Shown piece after piece: positions 31,048 through 36,265 of a DNA stretch of 36,265 nucleotides. The stretch comes from a virus. The stretch's first letter is position 1; every line of letters starts with the position of its first letter. The DNA lies in the IMG/VR virus record IMGVR_UViG_3300045921_000132, positions 1 to 36,265 of that record. One strand, given 5' to 3'. A program made the translations under genes and the position numbers. The notes under the pieces were generated by a model. That model searched no databases and was not told the DNA's origin. It was given only the letters and a program-made list of their open reading frames with translations.

Positions 31048-32001
31048 ATGACCGACACCACCCCGACGCCGCGCGCTGCCAACCCATTCGGCGATGCGCA
31101 GATCGCCGCACGGCCTGGCAGCAACGCCGTCGCCCAGTCCGACCAGCAGCGCGCCATCGCCGAGGTGCAGGCTGCCATGATGATCGCGAGGATGAACCCG
31201 CGCGATCCGATCGCGGCGATGGACCGCATCCTCAACGCCTGCACGCGCCCGACGCTGGCGAACGCGGCCGTCTACACCTACAGCCGCGGCGGCAGCGACA
31301 TCAGCGGCCCTTCGATTCGTCTCGCCGAGGCGATCGCGCAGGCGTGGGGCAACATGCAGTTCGGCATCCGCGAGCTCGACCAGCGCAACGGCGAGAGCAC
31401 GGTGCAGGCGTTCGCGTGGGACGTCGAGACCAACACGCGGCGCGAGGTGACGTTCCAAGTGCCGCACGTCCGCTACACCAAGGACGGCGCGCGGCGGCTC
31501 GTGGATCCGCGCGACATCTACGAGATGGTCGCCAATCAGGGAGCGCGCCGGCTGCGAGCCTGCATCCTCGGCGTCATTCCTGGCGACGTCGTCGAGGCCG
31601 CCGTCACGCAGTGCGAGACGACCATGCACGCGACGGCCGACACGAGTGCAGAGGCCATGCGCAAGCTGGTCGAGGCCTTCGGTCAGTTCGGCGTCACGCG
31701 CGAGCAGATCGAGCGGCGCATCCAGCGCAGGCTGGACGCGATCCAGCCTGCGCAGGTCGTCACGCTGCGCAAGATCTACGCGAGCCTGCGCGACGGCATG
31801 AGCGCCGCAGCGGACTGGTTTGAGCCTCTTGACACGCCGCAGGCGACCGGCACGCAAGAGCCAGCCGGCGCCGCCGACAGGCTCAAGTCGGCGCTGCGAC
31901 AGCGTGCCGCCGCGGCCAGGGCAACGGCACCTGCCGAGGCGCAGCGGCACGACCCTGCGCCGTCCAAGGCCGCCGCCGATGCGGCCGGTGACGAGGCATG
32001 A
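31048..32001 (+). CDS. Putative single-strand annealing protein (RecT/Erf-type)
   Basis: A 317-residue protein starting six bases after GGAGG. The core (about residues 25-200) includes AEVQAAMMIARMNPRD, YSRGGSDISGPSIRLAEAIA and EVTFQVPHVRYTKDGARRL, followed by NQGARRLRACILGVIPGDVV, a family often paired with YqaJ nucleases in phages. The C-terminal about 80 residues are Ala/Pro-rich and likely disordered, as in annealing proteins that bind SSB-like partners. The assignment rests on gene pairing and general similarity. The stop codon overlaps the first csf gene (ATGATG). Confidence 0.7.
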   Translation: MTDTTPTPRAANPFGDAQIAARPGSNAVAQSDQQRAIAEVQAAMMIARMNPRDPIAAMDRILNACTRPTLANAAVYTYSRGGSDISGPSIRLAEAIAQAWGNMQFGIRELDQRNGESTVQAFAWDVETNTRREVTFQVPHVRYTKDGARRLVDPRDIYEMVANQGARRLRACILGVIPGDVVEAAVTQCETTMHATADTSAEAMRKLVEAFGQFGVTREQIERRIQRRLDAIQPAQVVTLRKIYASLRDGMSAAADWFEPLDTPQATGTQEPAGAADRLKSALRQRAAAARATAPAEAQRHDPAPSKAAADAAGDEA

Positions 32002-33131
32002 TGGCCCCGAGCCCGCGCAGCGCCGCCAGGCATGCCTTGGCCGCCGCCATGGGCGTGGCCAGCGGCGCCGGCTGCCGCTGTTTCGTCTGTGGCAGCTCGC
32101 CGTACGACTCGGCCGGCAAATGGCGCAAGGCGCTGGGCGCGGGCTTCTCCGATTGGGACTGCTGCGTCGATCGAGAGGCCGACGACGTGTGCACAGGCTG
32201 CCTGCGCCTGCTCTCCGGCCGTCCTGGAGACGACCCGCCGCCGCTGCGCACGCTGACCGTCGCCGTGATCGGCGGTCGGCTGGTCACGCCCGCATGGGCC
32301 GACGTCTGGTCTCTGCTGATCGCGCCCCCCGATGACCTCCAAGTCCTGTCGTGGGCGGTGAGCCGCCAGAAGCACCATGTGCTGTACGCCGAGCCTTGCA
32401 CGCCGGCCGTGCTGCGCATCGGGTCCGACGCCGGGACCATTGACGTGCGCCCTCGACGCGACGCGCCATTGTACGCCGCCGTGCTGGCCCTGCGAGCCGG
32501 TGACGACAAGGGCCGCGCTTGGTTCTCTCGCGACGAGATCCTCTCCGGGCACTACTCCACCACCAAGATCGCCGCCCGCAGCGCGGCCGCCTGGGCCGAG
32601 GCCGAGGCGGTCATCGCGCCGCGGCGCGGAGACCCGGCCCTGCAAATCATCGTCGCCCACGCCCCCGTCACGATCTCCACCACGACCACGGAGCCACCCA
32701 TGATCGACCCCACCGACGAGCGCGCGATCGAGCTGCTGCTTGCGCTGTGCCAGTCCTCCGAGGCGCGCACGAAAGACGGCCTCACCTTCTGGCAGGCGCT
32801 GCTCCCACGGCGCGTGCAGCGCCACAGCGGGCGCGGGATCGAGGCGTTTTGCGCCTACATGATGGCCGACCTCGCCGTGCCTCCCAGCAGCCCAGGCGGC
32901 ATCGCCGTCGCGCAGTACGCCGCAAGCATCGCGCGTGACGACGCCGTCGCCGTGATGCGCCGCATGCGCGAGCGCCCGTCGCTGCTCATCGCGCTGGCCT
33001 ATGACCGGCACAAGGCCGCCACCGCAGCCCGCCGTCAGCGCGCCAAGGCCGCCCCGCTGTCGGCAGACGAGCCGCCGCAGGACACGCAGACGACCATGTT
33101 CGACGTAGTGGAGACCCACCATGACCTCTGA
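31998..33131 (+). CDS. csf1: Csf1-like type IV large subunit with C-terminal Cas11-like domain
   Basis: A 377-residue protein. The N-terminus has two zinc-binding cysteine pairs (Cys28-x2-Cys31 in CRCFVCG and Cys65-x2-Cys68 in CTGCLRLLSG), the mark of Csf1-type large subunits. Residues about 85-234 are mixed alpha/beta (VAVIGGRLVTPAWADVW, QVLSWAVSRQKHHVLY). After residue 234 an in-frame ATG with GGAG starts a 143-residue all-helical part. Full-length Csf1 proteins are usually about 200-250 residues, which fits the first part alone. The ATG overlaps the annealing-protein stop, and the gene overlaps csf2 by 11 bases. Zinc finger, size and context make Csf1 likely; a search is needed to confirm. 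Confidence 0.75.
   Translation: MMAPSPRSAARHALAAAMGVASGAGCRCFVCGSSPYDSAGKWRKALGAGFSDWDCCVDREADDVCTGCLRLLSGRPGDDPPPLRTLTVAVIGGRLVTPAWADVWSLLIAPPDDLQVLSWAVSRQKHHVLYAEPCTPAVLRIGSDAGTIDVRPRRDAPLYAAVLALRAGDDKGRAWFSRDEILSGHYSTTKIAARSAAAWAEAEAVIAPRRGDPALQIIVAHAPVTISTTTTEPPMIDPTDERAIELLLALCQSSEARTKDGLTFWQALLPRRVQRHSGRGIEAFCAYMMADLAVPPSSPGGIAVAQYAASIARDDAVAVMRRMRERPSLLIALAYDRHKAATAARRQRAKAAPLSADEPPQDTQTTMFDVVETHHDL
32700..33131 (+). CDS. Possible internal product: Cas11-like small subunit
   Basis: An in-frame ATG at 32700 is preceded by GGAG (32690-32693) with six bases between. The resulting 143-residue protein (MIDPTDERAIELLLALCQSS) is almost entirely helical, with Arg-rich helices (ALLPRRVQRHSGRG, AVAVMRRMRERPSLL) and a disordered tail. 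Size and composition match Cas11 small subunits, which line the effector next to the target strand. Internal Cas11 starts inside large-subunit genes are established for several type I systems. Whether this start is used here is inference. Confidence 0.55.
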   Translation: MIDPTDERAIELLLALCQSSEARTKDGLTFWQALLPRRVQRHSGRGIEAFCAYMMADLAVPPSSPGGIAVAQYAASIARDDAVAVMRRMRERPSLLIALAYDRHKAATAARRQRAKAAPLSADEPPQDTQTTMFDVVETHHDL

Positions 33132-34023
33132 CCTGACCATGCCGCAATCCCGCGTGCGCGCGCCGAAGAACATGACGCCATACCGCGTCGTCATCACCAC
33201 CGAAGCGCCGCTGCACCACGGCGCATTCGGCGCCGACTCCGGCAACGCGGTGGCCTTCCGGCGCATCGCTCTGGCGATGCGCCCGGACTCCGCCGGCGTG
33301 CCCGCCATCAGCGGCAACGCGCTGCGCGGCTGCCTGCGCCGCATCGTCATGCGCGACCTGCTGATGCGCTGCGGTCTGACCGTGGCCACCTACGCTGAGC
33401 ACGGCCTGAGCTCCCAGCAGTGGGACAAGCTCTACGCCGCGCTGGCCAATGGCGGCCATCTGGAGGGGTCCGAGACGCGCACCGACCCCAAGCGCACCCG
33501 CGAGATCCGCGATGCGCTGCCCGCGCTGTCCGTGTTCGGCGCCGCGCTGTACACCTGGATGCTGCCGGGCGTCGTGTCGATCGGGTGGCTGTACCCGCGC
33601 TGCACCGAGACGGTTGAGTCCGCGCTGGTGCCGGCCGACCTCGCGGTCGACGCGCCGCTGGTGCCCGGCGAGACCCTGCTGACCGACGTATCGCTGGTGC
33701 GTCACGTCGACCGCGACGAGCAGGACCCGCAGTCCAGCGGCGTTACGCCCATGCCGGTGACCGTCGAGGCCCTGCTGCCAGGCACAACGCTGGTCACCAC
33801 CATCGTGCCCATGCGCAGCATCTACGACGTGGAGCTCGGCGTGCTCGGCTACGCCCTGTCGCTGCTGCGCACGCTCGGCGGCAAGACCGGATCCGGTTTC
33901 GGTCGGCTGCGCGTCGAGCACGGCATCCCTGCCGAGCCGTACACGGCATGGCTGGAGGATCCTCAGCGCATCAACGCCGCGCGCGCCGCGCTGATCTCGA
34001 TCGCGCAGGCGGCGGGGAGATAG
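33121..34023 (+). CDS. csf2: Csf2 (Cas7-like) type IV backbone protein
   Basis: A 300-residue RAMP-superfamily protein. APLHHGAFGADSGNAVAFRR (about 29-48) and AISGNALRGCLRR (62-74) match the first strand, loop and helix of Cas7 proteins in type III and IV, where an I-x-G-x-x-L-R-G pattern is nearly invariant. The C-terminus has the glycine-rich loop GGKTGSGFGRL (253-263). Several copies would polymerise along the guide RNA. Asp39 lies where type III Cas7 has its target-cleaving Asp. The ATG overlaps the csf1 stop; csf3 follows three bases after the stop. Confidence 0.85.
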   Translation: MTSDLTMPQSRVRAPKNMTPYRVVITTEAPLHHGAFGADSGNAVAFRRIALAMRPDSAGVPAISGNALRGCLRRIVMRDLLMRCGLTVATYAEHGLSSQQWDKLYAALANGGHLEGSETRTDPKRTREIRDALPALSVFGAALYTWMLPGVVSIGWLYPRCTETVESALVPADLAVDAPLVPGETLLTDVSLVRHVDRDEQDPQSSGVTPMPVTVEALLPGTTLVTTIVPMRSIYDVELGVLGYALSLLRTLGGKTGSGFGRLRVEHGIPAEPYTAWLEDPQRINAARAALISIAQAAGR

Positions 34024-34026
34024 GCC

Positions 34027-34836
34027 GTGCCAGTCGTGCTGCTGACAGCGCACGTGGCCGCGCCCATCGTGGTCGACGACGAGCTGCATCTGGACGGGCT
34101 GCTGGAGACGGCGCACCCCAACTCCCGACAGGTGCCCGTGTCGCGCACGACGAGGCTCGAGGACCTGCCGACCGTGCCCATACCCATCTGCTCGCACTCT
34201 CTAAACGGGGTCACGGCGCGCCTGTGCACGTCGATGCGCCTGCCAGACGAAGCCCGCATGGTCCGATCGCACGTCGTCAAGCGCCGCGACGGAGAGGACA
34301 TCGAGGCGCTGGCCAACGGCGTGAATCTGGGGCTTGGGCCCGGCAAGAACCGCATGCAGGCGCTGACGACGATCGTCACTCCATACGTGCAGTGGGCCGC
34401 AATCGGCGATCGCCGCGAACTGCTGCGGCTGGCGCGCCGGGTGCTGTTCGTCGGCTCCTGGCGCAGCGCCGGCTACGGGCTGGTGACCGGCTGGAGCGCC
34501 GAATACCTGGACGCCGACCCCACCACCGTGCTGGTGGCCGACGGCGTCGCGCAGCGCCACCTGCCGGCGTCATGGTGCGCGTGGCACGAGGGCACCGTCA
34601 CGGGCCCGATCAGGCCGCCTTACTGGCACCCGGCGCGCCAGACCGAGACCATTGTCCGCGCAGGCACACGCTGCGCGCTCAAACCCACCGTGGAGGCCGC
34701 ATGCCATGCCGTTGCTGACCCAGCTGCGCTCCGAGCACACCGCGAACGCAAAGTCGCGCGTGCGGGCCCTCGCAGCGCTGGCGCATACCCGCCGCATGTC
34801 GATGCTGGTGGACCACGCACTGCGGGTCATCCATGA
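34027..34836 (+). CDS. csf3: Csf3 (Cas5-like) type IV protein, with C-terminal overrun into cysH
   Basis: A 269-residue protein starting at GTG, seven bases after GGGGAG. It begins with a RAMP-like strand (VVLLTAHVAAPIVVDDELHL) and has the glycine-rich stretch LGLGPGKNRMQAL (101-113) and a second loop GSWRSAGYGLVTGW (143-156) as in Csf3/Cas5 proteins, then RPPYWHPARQ. It would cap the 5' end of the guide. The core looks complete by about residue 218. The remaining about 43 residues overlap cysH in another frame and are low-complexity, suggesting a lost stop codon. Confidence 0.72.
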   Translation: MPVVLLTAHVAAPIVVDDELHLDGLLETAHPNSRQVPVSRTTRLEDLPTVPIPICSHSLNGVTARLCTSMRLPDEARMVRSHVVKRRDGEDIEALANGVNLGLGPGKNRMQALTTIVTPYVQWAAIGDRRELLRLARRVLFVGSWRSAGYGLVTGWSAEYLDADPTTVLVADGVAQRHLPASWCAWHEGTVTGPIRPPYWHPARQTETIVRAGTRCALKPTVEAACHAVADPAALRAHRERKVARAGPRSAGAYPPHVDAGGPRTAGHP

Positions 34837-35482
34837 CTGGCGGTCGCGGTGCCAGCGGCCAGCCGTCTCGTGCAGCGGCGGCAAGGATTCCACCGCGCTG
34901 CTGCTGCTGACCATGCGCATCGACCCTACCATCCCCGTCTACCGCGCCGACCCGCCCAACCCGTTGCCGGACCGCGCGGCGCACGTGGACCTCATGGCCC
35001 GCGCTGCGGCTCAGGCCGACTGGCGCATCGTGCCGTACCAATGGGACGTCGAGGCCGTCCTGGACGGCCGAGAGCCCTACCCTGCGCTGCTCAAGATCAG
35101 GCGGCTGGAGGAGCGCCTGCGCGCCGACGGCATCGATGGCGTGGCACTGGGCCTGCGGGCGCAGGAGAGCCGCGGGCGCGCGTGGAACCTCATCACGCGG
35201 GGCGAGCACTACGTCGCCAACGGTCGGCGCGTGTGCACCCCGCTGGCACAGTGGACCGCCGACGAGGTGGTCGGCTTCGTGCTGGCCGAGGACCGGCTGC
35301 CGCTGAACCCCGTCTACACCAAGCTTGAGGGCTTGGGCGACCTCAACCGCGTGCGCGACGGCACTTGGTACCCGCGCGAGACGCCAGACGCCCACGGTTA
35401 CAGGAATTGGCTGGCGCTGCACTACCCCGAAGTTCTGCCCTTGTACGACCGCGCCGTCGCCATTGGCGCGCAGACCAGATGA
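34706..35482 (+). CDS. CysH-like PP-loop protein associated with type IV-B
   Basis: A 258-residue protein of the PAPS-reductase/N-type ATP pyrophosphatase family. SCSGGKDSTALLLL carries an intact PP-loop (SGGKDS, 57-62); GLRAQESRGR (149-158) and PLAQWTADEVVGFV (179-192) are the later family motifs. The reductase C-terminal ECGLH cysteine is absent, so it is unlikely to reduce PAPS and may instead activate a substrate with ATP, as DndC-type enzymes do. CysH-like genes are a hallmark of type IV-B loci, with unknown role. GGAGG lies nine bases before the chosen ATG; upstream in-frame starts lie within csf3. Confidence 0.88.
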   Translation: MPLLTQLRSEHTANAKSRVRALAALAHTRRMSMLVDHALRVIHDWRSRCQRPAVSCSGGKDSTALLLLTMRIDPTIPVYRADPPNPLPDRAAHVDLMARAAAQADWRIVPYQWDVEAVLDGREPYPALLKIRRLEERLRADGIDGVALGLRAQESRGRAWNLITRGEHYVANGRRVCTPLAQWTADEVVGFVLAEDRLPLNPVYTKLEGLGDLNRVRDGTWYPRETPDAHGYRNWLALHYPEVLPLYDRAVAIGAQTR

Positions 35483-36108
35483 CCGCCATGCCATCTTCAC
35501 ACGTAGCCGTGCTGTTCGCGCGGCACGACAGCGGCTACAAGACCATGCCAGACGTGGACGTCTGGGACAAGAACCGCGACGCCATGACGTACAAGGGCGA
35601 GCTGCCCGTGGTCGCGCATCCGCCCTGCACGAGGTGGTCGCTGATCAACGGCGTTGTGTTGTCTCGCTACGCGCACAAGGCGGCCGAGTTTGCATGGGGC
35701 AACGACGGCGGCACTTTCGCGTTTGCGTTGGCGACGGTGCGCCGCGTCGGCGGCGTCCTCGAGCATCCAGCCAGCAGCCGCGCGTGGGCGCATTTCGGCC
35801 TCCCGCGCCGCGGCCGAGCCCCGGACCAGTGGGGCGGGTGGACAGTCGAGGTGCGGCAGTGCGACTGGGGCCACCGCGCCGAGAAACGCACCTGGCTATA
35901 CATCGTCGGCGCCGGGCCTGACGACCTGCCGCCCATGCCCGCGCCGCGCCAGCATTCGGCCGTCGTCGTGCGCATGCCCGAGTGCAGGACCGTCAAGATC
36001 ATGGGCAAGGCCGAGCGAGAGCACACGCCGCCGGCGTTTCGCGCCTGGTTGGTGGAGCTGGCCAGGCGCTGCAAAGCTCCGCGCTCAGCAGCAACGCGCA
36101 GCGCCTGA
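35479..36108 (+). CDS. Small cytosine-methylase-like phage protein
   Basis: A 209-residue protein whose ATG overlaps the cysH stop (ATGA). VVAHPPCTRWSL (44-55) resembles motif IV of C5 cytosine methyltransferases, with the catalytic Pro-Cys, and GVLEHPASSRAW (92-103) resembles motif VI. No SAM-binding motif I is visible at the N-terminus, so this is either a reduced, partner-dependent or non-catalytic relative; phages carry many such proteins. Coupling to cysH places it in the same operon as the type IV genes. The C-terminus is basic. Confidence 0.65.
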   Translation: MTAMPSSHVAVLFARHDSGYKTMPDVDVWDKNRDAMTYKGELPVVAHPPCTRWSLINGVVLSRYAHKAAEFAWGNDGGTFAFALATVRRVGGVLEHPASSRAWAHFGLPRRGRAPDQWGGWTVEVRQCDWGHRAEKRTWLYIVGAGPDDLPPMPAPRQHSAVVVRMPECRTVKIMGKAEREHTPPAFRAWLVELARRCKAPRSAATRSA

Positions 36109-36137
36109 CGCCAAGTTCAACATTCAAGGACCAGACG

Positions 36138-36265
36138 ATGACGATCGAACAAACGCCGGCCGCAGTCGGCTCGGACGCACAGTTAGGCGCTGCCGCCGAA
36201 GCGCGCGACGCGGCCCCCCACCACCACAATTGCCGCCCCGCGCTGCTGGTACAGAGCCCCGACAA
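36138..36265 (+). CDS. Start of a further rightward gene, cut by the window edge
   Basis: An ATG at 36138 with AAGGA eight bases upstream opens a frame that stays open to the edge (42 codons: MTIEQTPAAVGSDAQLGAAA...). It has a PHHHNC segment. The 29 bases between the previous stop and this start show only the ribosome binding site. The product cannot be identified from this fragment. Confidence 0.5.
   Translation, partial: MTIEQTPAAVGSDAQLGAAAEARDAAPHHHNCRPALLVQSPD

Noticed and set aside
31776-33389. 537-codon minus-strand frame opposite csf1
   Set aside because: It is antisense to coupled plus-strand genes with zinc-finger and RAMP motifs. Its own product is low complexity.
1-36265. Integrase, CI repressor, tRNA and attachment site
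   Set aside because: I looked for tyrosine or serine recombinase motifs, a repressor with peptidase domain, and tRNA cloverleafs, and found none I could support.

Overview
The window is a high-GC tailed-phage genome segment. Most of it looks like a lambda/HK97-style siphovirus that probably infects a high-GC proteobacterium. A beta-proteobacterial host is my guess from GC content and protein style; no host gene is present to prove it. I see no integrase, no CI-type repressor, no tRNA and no rRNA. Genes are tightly packed, with ATGA or GTGA start-stop overlaps almost everywhere.

Layout. Positions 1-454 are a non-coding array of degenerate GGCNN pentamers with a 290-bp higher-order repeat. From 455 to about 27.8 kb everything runs on the minus strand, read right to left. 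First come a Cro-like regulator, an HNH nuclease and a prim-pol/helicase. Next is a cluster of TGTCCCG repeats that may be an origin, then a second HNH-type protein and RusA. The virion genes follow: small and large terminase, a Mor-like activator, a low-GC tailspike cassette, portal, a protease-capsid fusion, head-tail joining genes, tail tube, a G/GT frameshift chaperone pair, tape measure, minor tail proteins and a J-like tip protein. Lysis genes come next (holin, GH19 endolysin, Rz with embedded Rz1). A three-gene leftward unit with its own sigma70-type promoter ends the strand.

From 28.0 kb to the right edge genes are on the plus strand in one nearly unbroken chain: small unknowns, a DPPY-type DNA methyltransferase, a YqaJ-like exonuclease, a putative single-strand annealing protein, and then a cassette I read as a type IV-B-like CRISPR effector. 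That cassette is csf1 (zinc finger, fused in frame to a helical Cas11-like domain), csf2/cas7, csf3/cas5 and a CysH-like PP-loop protein. A small cytosine-methylase-like protein follows.

The main discovery candidate is this type IV-B-like module inside a phage recombination operon. It has no CRISPR array, Cas6, DinG, Cas1 or Cas2 in the window, which matches what is known of IV-B loci. Its csf1 start overlaps the stop of the annealing-protein gene, and its cysH stop overlaps the next gene, so it appears to be expressed as part of the phage early/replication programme. The Csf assignments come from motif and gene-order reading without a database search. The Csf2, Csf1 and CysH-like calls are the strongest, and Csf3 rests partly on context.
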